The notes: generated from the sequence alone by a model not told the origin. DNA of 64,000 nucleotides from Halopseudomonas aestusnigri (GCF_002197985.1 NZ_NBYK01000004.1:186001-250000); one strand, 5' to 3'; numbered from the stretch's first letter, positions 19,221-27,049 are shown. Program-made: numbers and translations.

Positions 19221-19898
19221 TTACTCACCGAAACCGACGAAGTTAGCCACATCAGCCACTTCGCGCCGACGCGAGACCACTGCGTTGGCCGGAAAACTCT
19301 CATCCGGGTAACCCATCGCCACACAGATAATGATCACCTGATCATCCGGAATACCTGCATGCTCGCGTACCACCGGCGAGTGCATGATGCCCTGACTGTT
19401 CACCACACATCCAAGACCACGCGACCAGGCCGCGTTGACCAGGCCGTTCACCAGAGCGCCGCAATCGAACTGGGCAATGTCACCCTCGCGCAGCTGGCGG
19501 TCGTAGGTCACCACGATGGACACCGGCGCATCAAACTGACGAAAGCCGCGCAGCACCCAGTCCTGACGCTTCTCCTTGTCGTCACGGGCAATGCCCATGG
19601 CTTCGAACAACTGCACGGCAATCTCGACCTGACGCTGACGGTGCAGCCCCTCATAACTCCCGGAATCGCGGGTTTCCTTTGAGGGCTTTACGCCGGTGAT
19701 CATGCGCTCGGTATTCTCCGCGCGAATACGATCCAGCGGCTCGCCGGTCAGCACATGCAGGTGCCACGGCTGCGAGTTCATCGACGACGGCGCCCGGATC
19801 GCCAGACCAATAACCTCCTCCAGCACCGCGCGCGGAACCGGCTCAGGCTTGAATGCCCGGATACTGCGTCGCCCCAGCACCACATCATCGTAATTCAT
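19221..19898 (-). CDS. nitroreductase-family FMN enzyme
   Basis: A 225-residue nitroreductase-fold protein starting MNYDDVVLGRRSIRAFKPEP, with the FMN-contact segments RRSIR at 10-14 and APSSMNSQPWH near residues 36-46, and GLGCVVNSQGI near 165. These enzymes reduce nitro, quinone or similar groups with NAD(P)H. ATG at 19898 follows TAGGAGAA; the frame is open for 27 more codons upstream without a ribosome site. It is probably monocistronic. Substrate unknown. Confidence 0.88.
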   Translation of the reverse strand: MNYDDVVLGRRSIRAFKPEPVPRAVLEEVIGLAIRAPSSMNSQPWHLHVLTGEPLDRIRAENTERMITGVKPSKETRDSGSYEGLHRQRQVEIAVQLFEAMGIARDDKEKRQDWVLRGFRQFDAPVSIVVTYDRQLREGDIAQFDCGALVNGLVNAAWSRGLGCVVNSQGIMHSPVVREHAGIPDDQVIIICVAMGYPDESFPANAVVSRRREVADVANFVGFGE

Positions 19899-20064
19899 TG
19901 TTGTTCTCCTACGACAAGTCCCGCCCGAAGCCCGTGCCTCGGCGCCATTGGGAGCGGACGTTAGCACAGCAGACGGCACAGCTGACGCGGGTCAGCAGGT
20001 TGAAATGGCGGGCTATCACATCGCTGGATAACACAGAACAGGCTGACGGCGCCCCCAGGCACCA

Positions 20065-20337
20065 TCACCATCCCCACCACTGCTGCACCTTCAGCACCGC
20101 GCGCCAGATCGCGCCCAGCAGCGAGGGAAACAACAGCGGAAACAACAGCGCGGCCAGGGCAAACGCAACAACAGTGACGAGCAGATAGCGGCTATCGAGG
20201 AAGCCACCCCAGTACGCCAGCTCCTTGTTGACGCCCAGCCAGATCAGCGCAGCCGTGGGAACAGAAAAGACCAGCGAGGCGAGCATGCTGAGCAGGCGCA
20301 TTTGCGCAGAAGGGTTAACGGCAGCGGGTTTGGACAT
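20065..20337 (-). CDS. small two-helix membrane protein
   Basis: A 90-residue hypothetical protein with two long hydrophobic segments (MLASLVFSVPTAALIWLGV and LLVTVVAFALAALLFPLLF) and a short basic/aromatic tail (VLKVQQWWGW). ATG at 20337 is preferred over a TTG two codons upstream. I do not recognise a family. It stands alone between the nitroreductase gene and a divergent hypothetical gene. Confidence 0.6.
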   Translation of the reverse strand: MSKPAAVNPSAQMRLLSMLASLVFSVPTAALIWLGVNKELAYWGGFLDSRYLLVTVVAFALAALLFPLLFPSLLGAIWRAVLKVQQWWGW

Positions 20338-20447
20338 ACTCAACCAGTTTCATCCATGAATCACGGGGCTCAATCATCAGCGATGACGCAGTCGCAGGCA
20401 ATGCCCTGTGCTAGAGTAGCCACTCGAATCCAGCCCGGGTAAGCCTC

Positions 20448-20819
20448 ATGTTTGTATACGTCCTCATCGCCTGCGACCGTCTTGATGAAAAGCAGGAAAA
20501 AAAGCTCAGGCAGAACCTGCCGGCGCTGCAAGCCGCCCTGCAGACCTATGCTGATGAGAACGCCGCGACCACGGTAACCCTGATCAACGACTGTGAAAGC
20601 GACGATTGCGAAGACTGGCAGCTGGGCATCAGCCAGCAAGTCAAGAAACCGCTTCACCTGAACCCGCCGGTAAACCTGTTCAACAGTCTCGCCGAGCAGT
20701 ACGACATCGATTGCGAAGTGGGATTCATCGAAGACGATACCCGCGAAGCCGTCAGCTACTTCGGCAAGCACGAAGGACGCGGCGAGGCCTTCCTGATCGC
20801 CGGATATCTGGGAATCTGA
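20448..20819 (+). CDS. conserved-looking hypothetical acidic protein
   Basis: A 123-residue soluble protein, acidic, starting MFVYVLIACDRLDEKQEKKL. It has no signal peptide or recognised motif. The codon pattern is that of its neighbours and it ends 28 bases before the convergent diguanylate cyclase stop. A longer minus-strand frame over the same bases is treated as a shadow. Function unknown. Confidence 0.6.
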   Translation: MFVYVLIACDRLDEKQEKKLRQNLPALQAALQTYADENAATTVTLINDCESDDCEDWQLGISQQVKKPLHLNPPVNLFNSLAEQYDIDCEVGFIEDDTREAVSYFGKHEGRGEAFLIAGYLGI

Positions 20820-20847
20820 CCCCAGCCCTGCGCAGGCCCGAACTCCG

Positions 20848-21744
20848 TCAGCGCTGAAGCACTACACGGTTGCGGCCTGCAGCCTTGGCTTCATACATGG
20901 CCCTGTCCGCACGGCCGATTGCGTCCTCGACCGGCATTGAGCCCGCCAGCGCCGCCACTCCGAACGAGGCCGTGACCTGAATATCGGCAAACTCGAAATC
21001 CAGCCGGGCGATGGAAAGTCGCAACCGATCCATGATCTCGCCCGCCTGTTCCACAGTGGTATCAGGCATGCAGACGATAAACTCCTCACCGCCATAGCGA
21101 TAAATGCGGTCATAGGGCCGCAGATGCGCCTTGACGCACTGCACCACATCAACCAGGACCACGTCACCGGCTACGTGGCCGTAGGTGTCATTCACCTTTT
21201 TGAAGTGATCAAGGTCCAGTAGCGCCAGAGCACAGGCCTGCCTGCCCCGCTCCACCAGCGCCTGCTGTTTGCGCAGTTCAGTCAGCAACCCCCGCCGCGT
21301 CTGAATTTCGGTAAGCGGATCACGGTTGCTGGCAACCTCGGCAAACCGGTCACGGGCACTCAGCACCGATAACCGCATCGTCTCCCGGCAACGCTCAAAA
21401 AAGTCCCATTCCGCCGGCGGAATCACCAGGCCATTCACCGACAGTTGCAGTAACTTCCGAGCCTCGCTATGAACCACCTCATGCGCCTTTTGCAGCGCAA
21501 CGTACTCATCGCGGTCATCAAACAGGCGAGCAGCGTCACCCGCCAGCCACTTGCCGAAGGAGCAATGCAGGTGCGCATCAACGCACAGATCCGCCAGCTC
21601 CGCAGGTACGTGCGCAATTAAAACCTTGAGCAGATTTCTAAACCACTGATCGTGAAGATAAATGGCGTGATCCAGCTCAAGAATACCCAACTGCAACTCA
21701 TGATTGGTCAAGGCATCCAATGCGGTAACTCTCTTCGGAGACAA
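20848..21744 (-). CDS. CZB-domain diguanylate cyclase (DgcZ-like)
   Basis: A 298-residue protein. The N-terminal chemoreceptor zinc-binding (CZB) domain shows H31xxW, Cys61 in CSFGKWL, and His88/His92, the usual 3His/1Cys zinc site. The C-terminal GGDEF domain has active-site GGEEF at 218-222 and the inhibitory RPYD I-site at 209-212, so it should make c-di-GMP under product control. E. coli DgcZ has the same architecture and is inhibited by zinc. No ATG is available: the frame starts with TTG at 21744 (weak GGGAC ahead) or TTG at 21720 (AAGAGAG ahead); no in-frame ATG exists back to the stop. Confidence 0.9.
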   Translation of the reverse strand: MSPKRVTALDALTNHELQLGILELDHAIYLHDQWFRNLLKVLIAHVPAELADLCVDAHLHCSFGKWLAGDAARLFDDRDEYVALQKAHEVVHSEARKLLQLSVNGLVIPPAEWDFFERCRETMRLSVLSARDRFAEVASNRDPLTEIQTRRGLLTELRKQQALVERGRQACALALLDLDHFKKVNDTYGHVAGDVVLVDVVQCVKAHLRPYDRIYRYGGEEFIVCMPDTTVEQAGEIMDRLRLSIARLDFEFADIQVTASFGVAALAGSMPVEDAIGRADRAMYEAKAAGRNRVVLQR

Positions 21745-21813
21745 GGTCCCACGTGCATGACAGCAAAAAGCCCAAAACCGGCAGCCCTCGTAGCTGCAGT
21801 CCTACCGGTACCG

Positions 21814-22209
21814 TCAGGCTAGATAATACTGCTTAAATTCATCAGCGGGCTCACGATCGGAAAAGAGATAGACCGAGTTGCCGATAGGGTCCGTAACCGA
21901 GAACCCCCTGTCACCCCAAGGATGATCCTCCAGCGGCATGGCAACCTTCAAACCGGCCTCAACCAGCCTGGCGTGCTCAGCATCAACGTCATCAACCTTG
22001 AAATTGAGCATCACACCCGTGCCGGCAAACACCGGCATCCCCTCCTGAGGCTGCATAAACTGCAGCGTCGGACCATCAGCACCGATGCGCAGACTGACAT
22101 ACCAGCCGCAATCGAAAATAGCGTCTGCCGAGAAGTAGCGGGTGTAGAAGTCACGGCAGGCCGCGACGTCATTGGTGCAAAAGCAGGGGGACAGATCAGT
22201 GATGTTCAT
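21814..22209 (-). CDS. glyoxalase/bleomycin-resistance fold protein
   Basis: A 131-residue single VOC domain protein (MNITDLSPCFCTNDVAACRD, then FYTRYF; C-terminal DHPWGDRGFSVTDPIGNSVYLF). VOC proteins bind metals and act as lyases, dioxygenases or drug binders; no specific substrate can be assigned. ATG at 22209 has only a weak ribosome site. It is the last core-like gene before the AT-richer accessory island. Confidence 0.8.
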   Translation of the reverse strand: MNITDLSPCFCTNDVAACRDFYTRYFSADAIFDCGWYVSLRIGADGPTLQFMQPQEGMPVFAGTGVMLNFKVDDVDAEHARLVEAGLKVAMPLEDHPWGDRGFSVTDPIGNSVYLFSDREPADEFKQYYLA

Positions 22210-22309
22210 GATGACTAACCATTATGCGTATCAGCTTGCGGACAGGAGTCGGGTAATAGCCCGACCCGGTATATGCCGTGCACGGCTCTAGCTGCCTGTT
22301 AAAGCGTTT

Positions 22310-22879
22310 TCAGTTGACAACTAACGCCTCGATCCAAATAGAAACAAGTGCACTATATGGCACCGGTTGATTAAAATATGACAGCGGGTCATTTATATGC
22401 AACACAGGCTCAATACCACCAAAGCCATTCGGTACAAATGACATTCTAGTCAATACAACAACGTGCGACGACATTTGACCAGAACTGACGTGTAATATTA
22501 TTGCTCGGCCAGAGCTCAGAGTTTGATACAACGTCATTGGATCCGTAGGCGGTGCCAAAGTACTAAAGCGCCCTCCAAACTGACCTATCAAGTATTGAAT
22601 CTGTTGCATAGAACCTGTTCTAACACAGGCAGGATTACCTATCCCGGCACAACAATAATTTGGATGAGCGTTATTAGCCATTGCAACTAACGCACATTGG
22701 GCAGGCGTCTGTGCCGCCCCTCTTGTCGCATAAATTATTTGCTGCGCCACCGCAGCCCAACACCAAACGTGCGTTTCCTGTCGGATATTTGGGATCGGCA
22801 AATTTACCGGCGGCGGAATCGGCTGACCTCTAACACTAGCCGACAGAAAAAGCATGAAGATAAATATGAGTTTTTTCAT
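22310..22879 (-). CDS. secreted papain-like cysteine protease (AvrRpt2/C39-like)
   Basis: A 189-residue protein with a clear signal peptide (MKKLIFIFMLFLSASVRG, cleavage near residue 18). The mature part matches the papain-like AvrRpt2 family: Gln34 and Cys40 in QETHVWCWAAVAQQ, His139 in SSHVVVLTRM, and Asp164 in HINDPL form the oxyanion residue and catalytic triad. Four further cysteines (76, 77, 85 and 62) suggest disulfides. AGGAGC precedes ATG. Base composition is more AT-rich than the flanks, so transfer is likely. It may be an integron-cassette passenger; its role could be an effector or antibacterial protease. Confidence 0.8.
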   Translation of the reverse strand: MKKLIFIFMLFLSASVRGQPIPPPVNLPIPNIRQETHVWCWAAVAQQIIYATRGAAQTPAQCALVAMANNAHPNYCCAGIGNPACVRTGSMQQIQYLIGQFGGRFSTLAPPTDPMTLYQTLSSGRAIILHVSSGQMSSHVVVLTRMSFVPNGFGGIEPVLHINDPLSYFNQPVPYSALVSIWIEALVVN

Positions 22880-23062
22880 TTTCAGCTCCTGTCGATGTTT
22901 GATTATTCTCGAACTCTGAAGCCCCGACCACTTGAGTTACATAATGGAAAAATATTGCGACAAAAAAACACAACGACACAGCGATAATCGTGGCACGCAG
23001 CTTGCTCCGCGCGCATCGGCTTGGTAGATGACACCTGCATTACGCCAGCAATCGATAAGACG
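22880..23062. other. spacer that may hold a degenerate attC
   Basis: Read on the minus strand, a motif ATAGATAACGT follows the stop of the 23063-23434 gene, with a partly self-complementary stretch (ATCGATTGCTGGC against CGATAATCGTGGC) and a final CGTTGTG. It resembles an attC site but lacks the expected CAACTAAC partner of that cassette's start, so I rate it only as possible. Confidence 0.3.
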
Positions 23063-23434
23063 TTATCTATACTTTGCCGGCAGCTGCTCTTTGACTTGTT
23101 TATAGAACCTTTCATCTTGAATGAACTTTATCACCCATGGCATATATCGGCTTTTCGATGAGCTTCTTTCACTAGCCTTTTTAACCGCATCAGAACCCAG
23201 AAAAATAATTAACGCGCTAATCAAGTCTATAAATGCAAAGAATCTTTCAACGGGAATACTCGTCTCCAATTCGTTGGCGTAATCATCTACATCGCCAATA
23301 CTTTCTACCTTATCCAATAATATATCAACGTCAGACAATGTTAGATGCTCAATAAGCCCTGCGACCTCCTTCTTGACACCCTTCTTGAGAATATATCCTT
23401 CAAATATTTTATTTATTCTTTCTTCTGTGTTCAT
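23063..23434 (-). CDS. hypothetical cassette protein
   Basis: A 123-residue protein, AT-rich coding sequence, starting MNTEERINKIFEGYILKKGV. It is mainly alpha-helical and charged, with one hydrophobic stretch (FFAFIDLISALIIFLG, about residues 65-80) that may be a membrane or core helix. No family is recognised. It follows attC site 23464-23578 and has a short leader, as expected for a gene cassette. Function unknown. Confidence 0.65.
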   Translation of the reverse strand: MNTEERINKIFEGYILKKGVKKEVAGLIEHLTLSDVDILLDKVESIGDVDDYANELETSIPVERFFAFIDLISALIIFLGSDAVKKASERSSSKSRYMPWVIKFIQDERFYKQVKEQLPAKYR

Positions 23435-23463
23435 TTATTCGCTCCGAAGGCTGCCAAAAAATT

Positions 23464-23578
23464 CAACTAACGCCCACAACAGGGGCCAAACGTAGTGGAG
23501 CCAATTTGCGGTAAAGTGAGCGAAGCGAACCGCAAATTGGCGGAGCGTAGTTTGGTCCCTTGCTTGTGATTGTTATAC
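23464..23578 (-). repeat. integron attC recombination site
   Basis: Read on the minus strand it starts GTATAAC and ends GGGCGTTAGTTG, with two long imperfectly paired arms (CAAGCAAGGGACCAAAC... against ...GTTTGGCCCCTGTTGTG) including unpaired extra bases, and a CCAATTTGCGGT / ACCGCAAATTGG inner stem. Core sites and extrahelical bases are as in attC sites. Its first ten bases, GACGTATAAC, are the exact reverse complement of GTTATACGTC at the upstream end of the same cassette (23942-23951), the signature of a circular cassette origin. Confidence 0.85.
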
Positions 23579-23579
23579 G

Positions 23580-23933
23580 TCACGACTCCTCACCGATAAT
23601 CTCGATTATGCCTACGATATTATCATTCATTTCTTCGAGATCCTCTGCGGGAATCCACCATTCCGTATGATTCGAACCACCTACGGTCTCTACTTTGTAT
23701 TTCAGCATAAAGGCTTCCTTAACGTAGAAACGCGTAACGTAGCCCTTTCCAAAGTCCGTGACATTCCATTTATTTACTTCGAACGCATATTTCTCATTCG
23801 TAACGGGATAAAAAATCGGTTGTTCAGGCAATCTCGGTGGCCAACGTTTAAAACCACTAGCCGCGACCAAATCATATTCTTTTTGTCCACATGGACGGTA
23901 AAGTGTTACCAATTTTTCAGTCATGCTCTTCAC
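23580..23933 (-). CDS. cassette gene: ADP-ribosylation/crystallin J1-annotated family
   Basis: A 117-residue protein starting MKSMTEKLVTLYRPCGQKEY, with the conserved blocks FKRWPPRLPEQPIFYPVTNE, YVTRFYVKEAFMLKY and HTEWWIPAEDLEEMNDNIVG. I recall this family annotated as ADP-ribosylation/crystallin J1, though no catalytic residues of ADP-ribosyl hydrolases are evident, so the label should not be taken as function. The start could also be the internal ATG three codons in. The gene fills a complete integron cassette bounded by GTT at 23951 and 23471. Confidence 0.75.
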   Translation of the reverse strand: MKSMTEKLVTLYRPCGQKEYDLVAASGFKRWPPRLPEQPIFYPVTNEKYAFEVNKWNVTDFGKGYVTRFYVKEAFMLKYKVETVGGSNHTEWWIPAEDLEEMNDNIVGIIEIIGEES

Positions 23934-23941
23934 TTAATATT

Positions 23942-24048
23942 GACGTATAACGTTGTGTTGTGCGGTGATCCCGCATTTGGCGGACTGCTTGCTCTGCAAG
24001 CAGGGTGACATCTGCGCGAGCATCCGACACTGACACCTTGTTATTTGC
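23942..24048 (-). repeat. integron attC recombination site
   Basis: On the minus strand it begins GCAAATAAC and ends AACGTTATACGTC, with an imperfect stem and a perfect tip CTGCTTGC-AGA-GCAAGCAG. Its start, GCAAATAAC, is the exact complement of GTTATTTGC at 24355-24363, the putative upstream edge of the cassette it belongs to. This is the second attC of the array. Confidence 0.8.
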
Positions 24049-24363
24049 TGGCGGCAACGCAGTTACATTTGCGGACGCAAATGGATGCGCCGCCAGCTTG
24101 CCGACTGGCGAGCGAGGAAAGTGAGCAATTGCAGGGGTCGGCTTTACCTTAAGACCAACAGGCCGTCCGGTATAGCAATTCACCCACTTGCTTACCGGCG
24201 ACCTGTTGGTCTTAAGGGTTGACGACGAGCAGAGGCCTGTCAATTTCATATTCTGCGCTTTCTCATCACAGTTGGGACTCAGCACACATAACTTCAATAC
24301 TCACAGTTTCATTCAGCTTGCACTTGGCTGATATTGGATCTCGCTCGCTATCGCGCAAATAAC
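24041..24363 (-). other. gene cassette with no convincing ORF
   Basis: About 320 bases between the GTTATTTGC edge (24355-24363, minus strand) and attC 23942-24048. A minus-strand frame from ATG 24249 (MKLTGLCSSSTLKTNRSPVS) is open but runs through the attC and into the next gene's start, so it is unlikely to be a normal gene. The cassette instead holds a large inverted repeat (24147-24217). It may be a non-coding or promoter-bearing cassette. Confidence 0.5.
24147..24217. repeat. large inverted repeat in cassette
   Basis: Arms CCTTAAGACCAACAGG (24147-24162) and its exact complement (24202-24217), 16 bp each with no mismatch. An inner CCGGTA / TACCGG pair (24168-24173 and 24192-24197, approximate) extends the hairpin. 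No T run follows, so it is not a standard terminator. Confidence 0.9.
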
Positions 24364-24412
24364 AGCTGATTGGACCGACGGCTTCATAACTGCATATGAG
24401 TGACTTCCTCAT
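24266..24412 (-). CDS. possible 48-residue small ORF
   Basis: ATG at 24412 is preceded by a strong ribosome site (GGGAGGTG, six to seven bases away) and encodes MRKSLICSYEAVGPISCYLR through to AESQL, with four cysteines (7, 17, 31, 43). The frame crosses the putative cassette edge at 24363, which argues against it being an intact native gene, or else the cassette inserted into it. Function unknown. Confidence 0.3.
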   Translation of the reverse strand: MRKSLICSYEAVGPISCYLRDSERDPISAKCKLNETVSIEVMCAESQL

Positions 24413-24894
24413 AACAACACCTCCCGCCGCCCCGCTAGAAAAATAAAACTCTTTATAAGCAATAACTTACGATCAGCAGCGCAACCTAATCCGTATTCGC
24501 TTGACCGCTTCATATTCACGCTTCAATCACTCCCCTACCCGCCAATGTCGAGCGCGCAGGCGCGGGCACCCCGCCTCGACCGAGGTTGCTGATAGATGAA
24601 TGGACAGGGAGTGAAGTTTGGCACCATCCTTGGGCTCTCGTGACATGGCGGCTTGCCATATAAAGAAAATAGCGCTGTCTCCCTGACGGGTAAAGCACTT
24701 ATTCCCTGTGGGGTTACACAGGTGAAGCTCCGTTGGTACGCTGCTCTACCCGCAAGCCGAAAGTTGCCAAACCCACTGCCAGCGGCGGGTGTCCGGCGGC
24801 CAGTGGGGGCATTTGCCCTGCTCCACTGGCTGCGCCCAGCCAGCCGGTTGGCGTAGCTGGAGTACACCCGACATCAGTAGATCACGCACTTGAG
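24413..24894. other. gene-poor structured spacer
   Basis: About 480 bases without a supported gene. It contains several inverted repeats: GTCGAG/CTCGAC around 24547-24580 and GCCAGTGG/CCACTGGC at 24799-24806 and 24823-24830 with inner GGGC/GCCC pairing. A 110-codon minus frame (24535-24867) is open but proline/serine/arginine-rich and has no ribosome site. I recall similar peptides as repeated spurious annotations in related genomes, so a conserved non-coding element is possible. Confidence 0.4.
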
Positions 24895-24917
24895 CTGGGA
24901 GCAGTCCGACTGGATGT

Positions 24918-25919
24918 TCAGTCCGTTGGCGGTACGTATCTGCCCACCGCCTGCGGCAATACGTGCAGCAGTATCTCTCTGCTGCGATGCCAGAACGCTG
25001 ACAGCAGCAACAGCATGGAGCCGATAAACAGCCCGGAGATAGCCAGGCTGGAGCTAAGCGAGCCGTAGGTCTCGAACAGTTCGCCGAAGGCGTACACCAC
25101 GTAGATCAGTGACGACACCATCAATGCACGGCGATCCACGGTGATGGAAACCACCGCCAACAGCAGGTAAAGGACAATGACGGCAGCGATGCCGAACAGA
25201 CCGCCATTGCCGTCAAACAGACCCTGCGCAGAAAAGACCGGATGCACGATCAACGGGGCAGCCAGCAGGTGCAACCAGAAGGCAACATCTGACTTTCTGG
25301 TGGTTCTATCAACGTCCTGCGCGTCCCAGCGCATCGCCAGCAGGAAGGTGACCAGCCCTGCGCAGCAGAGGAAGTAGTTGGTGAACTCGCGCAAGCCTTC
25401 AATCTGCATCAGCAGCGCCAGCAGGAACGCAAGCAGGCTGGCGACACCGGCAGCGACGGTGATCGGCACATGAAACTGGTGCCAATGCGCCCAGGCCGCT
25501 ACAGCGCCGATGGCGGTAGCAACCATGATCGCGGTGTCTTTCTCTATTCCCGCCGCAACCTGCGCGAAGACCAGGAACGCAACCGTACTGAGTACAAAGG
25601 ATGCCAACAGCAGCACCGCAGGCAGTGCCAGCTTTCGGCGTTTGACGAAGAATACCGACAACCCCCACGACAGCAGCGCAACAACACAGAAGCCCAATGC
25701 TGGCGACTGCAGGCCAAACACCCAGCCCGCCGACGCCAGCAGGATGAACGCTGCAATGCTGACGAAGATGTCGTTAAAGCCGGATATCAGCCGGAAGTTC
25801 TCTTCATCCACCAGGCGGGTATGGGCGCGGCCAGACACAAAGCTGCGGAAACGCTCAACTGCCGCTTCATCCAGCACACCGTCCTTTACTGCTGCGTACA
25901 AATCTTCGTCTGTGTACAT
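24918..25919 (-). CDS. DUF2157-type membrane protein
   Basis: A 333-residue protein. An N-terminal cytoplasmic part of about 60 residues (MYTDEDLYAAVKDGVLDEAA) is followed by nine or ten membrane helices to residue ~320. This layout fits the DUF2157 family of predicted membrane proteins. ATG at 25919 has GAGG five bases ahead and is preferred to GTG at 25943. The usual DUF4401 partner is not next to it. Function unknown. Confidence 0.75.
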   Translation of the reverse strand: MYTDEDLYAAVKDGVLDEAAVERFRSFVSGRAHTRLVDEENFRLISGFNDIFVSIAAFILLASAGWVFGLQSPALGFCVVALLSWGLSVFFVKRRKLALPAVLLLASFVLSTVAFLVFAQVAAGIEKDTAIMVATAIGAVAAWAHWHQFHVPITVAAGVASLLAFLLALLMQIEGLREFTNYFLCCAGLVTFLLAMRWDAQDVDRTTRKSDVAFWLHLLAAPLIVHPVFSAQGLFDGNGGLFGIAAVIVLYLLLAVVSITVDRRALMVSSLIYVVYAFGELFETYGSLSSSLAISGLFIGSMLLLLSAFWHRSREILLHVLPQAVGRYVPPTD

Positions 25920-25943
25920 GGCGTCCTCAATTCTCTGGCTCAC

Positions 25944-26193
25944 TTATCTTGCGACGGAGCGCTGCCCTCAACGGCGTTCAAGCGCTGAACGATGTTGCGC
26001 TGAACTGACTTATCCCGATGCTCAACGTGGCTTAATCCACACGGCTGAGAGCCGCGCGCGCCGCTTAACGACAACGTTATCTATCGGGTAACGCGAGTAG
26101 TAACCGCACACAATCCCACAGCGAGAAAATGCGTACTAGCGACCGCATGAGCGCGCACTAAACAGGAAGCTGCAGCACCAACCAAACTGGCGT
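25944..26193. other. intergenic spacer
   Basis: No gene seen. On the minus strand it holds ATAGATAACGT near 26070-26085, the same 11-mer that follows the cassette gene stop at about 23070, but no attC fold is convincing here. Confidence 0.3.
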
Positions 26194-26823
26194 TCAGAAC
26201 GCCAGCAGCACCTTATCAATTTGGCTTCGATGAGCCGCCAGTACGTCCGCTTCGATCTTCGGATATGACAACTGCCCTTCAAGGGACACATCATCCCAAA
26301 CCACGTTTTTCCGAAAAACACTCACCCAGACGGTAGACTTTGCCAACGCAGCAACCGGACCCTCTTCTTTTCGCTCCCGAACTGCCGGCCAATCAGCGAC
26401 GCCTACCAGCACCTCTAAAACAGCTGACGCGTCATCGAGCTTATTTACACTAATCGCCGAATACATCACCGTCTGAGCATCTGACAACTCGGCAACCGAC
26501 ACCCGATCAGACCCAGCCAACGCCTCGTTTATGCTCACGTTCAAAGTGAGCTGCTGGGTCTCGGTCATTGGAAAACCTGCCATCGCAACACCGCTATTGA
26601 AAATGCGACGGTACTCTGCAAGCTGCTGCGCAGGCAGAAATGGCTGAATCTTCGCTGCGGAATTCACGCCCATATTAACTTGTGACATCAGCTCAGCGCC
26701 GTCTGCTGAGGACAGCAAGCGCAACTCTTCCGACATAAAATAGTCGTACTCGTCGGTAGCAGGCTGCGCATGAGCAAGCCCCTGCAGAACAATCACACAT
26801 AGAACAGCAAAAAATATACGCAT
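26194..26823 (-). CDS. exported hypothetical protein
   Basis: A 209-residue protein with a standard signal peptide (MRIFFAVLCVIVLQGLAHAQ, cleavage after AHA). The mature part is soluble, acidic and without recognised motifs (MSEELRLLSSADGAELMSQV...). ATG at 26823 places the signal at the start and has AAGGAGA about ten bases ahead; another ATG at 26844 adds seven residues. No operon partner is evident. Periplasmic location is likely, function unknown. Confidence 0.65.
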   Translation of the reverse strand: MRIFFAVLCVIVLQGLAHAQPATDEYDYFMSEELRLLSSADGAELMSQVNMGVNSAAKIQPFLPAQQLAEYRRIFNSGVAMAGFPMTETQQLTLNVSINEALAGSDRVSVAELSDAQTVMYSAISVNKLDDASAVLEVLVGVADWPAVRERKEEGPVAALAKSTVWVSVFRKNVVWDDVSLEGQLSYPKIEADVLAAHRSQIDKVLLAF

Positions 26824-27049
26824 AACCTGCAATCTCCTTTGCATTACATCTTCACTGGGCTGACACCCAGGCTGAGCAACCGAACAACGGTGTCACCTTG
26901 TCGATGCCAGGTGGTTGTAAGGTGATCGAATAACCCGCCCTGAATTGCCGGTTAGTCTTCAGCCCTGGCTCTCGCACTATTGAAGTCATGCGCCATCTGC
27001 AACTGCGTTCAATTGAGGCGTTGATCCAGTGTTGCTAGGCGCTTCGGAC

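Noticed and set aside
22248-22265. GTCGGG/CCCGAC hairpin as terminator of the protease gene
   Set aside because: Short stem with no T run on either strand.
23917-24249. Minus-strand frame MKLTGLCSSSTLKTNRSPVS...
   Set aside because: It runs through the attC site and into the start of the next cassette gene; more likely a chance frame, though conservation was not tested.
24266-24412. The 48-residue small ORF as an intact native gene
   Set aside because: Kept only as a low-confidence feature: the ribosome site is strong but the frame crosses a putative cassette junction.
24535-24867. 110-codon minus frame MYSSYANRLAGRSQWSRANA...
   Set aside because: Low-complexity composition, no ribosome site, coincides with strong stem-loops; treated as non-coding.
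26030-26110. Possible further attC site
   Set aside because: It shares ATAGATAACGT with the cassette region but shows no long paired arms or complementary cassette edge.
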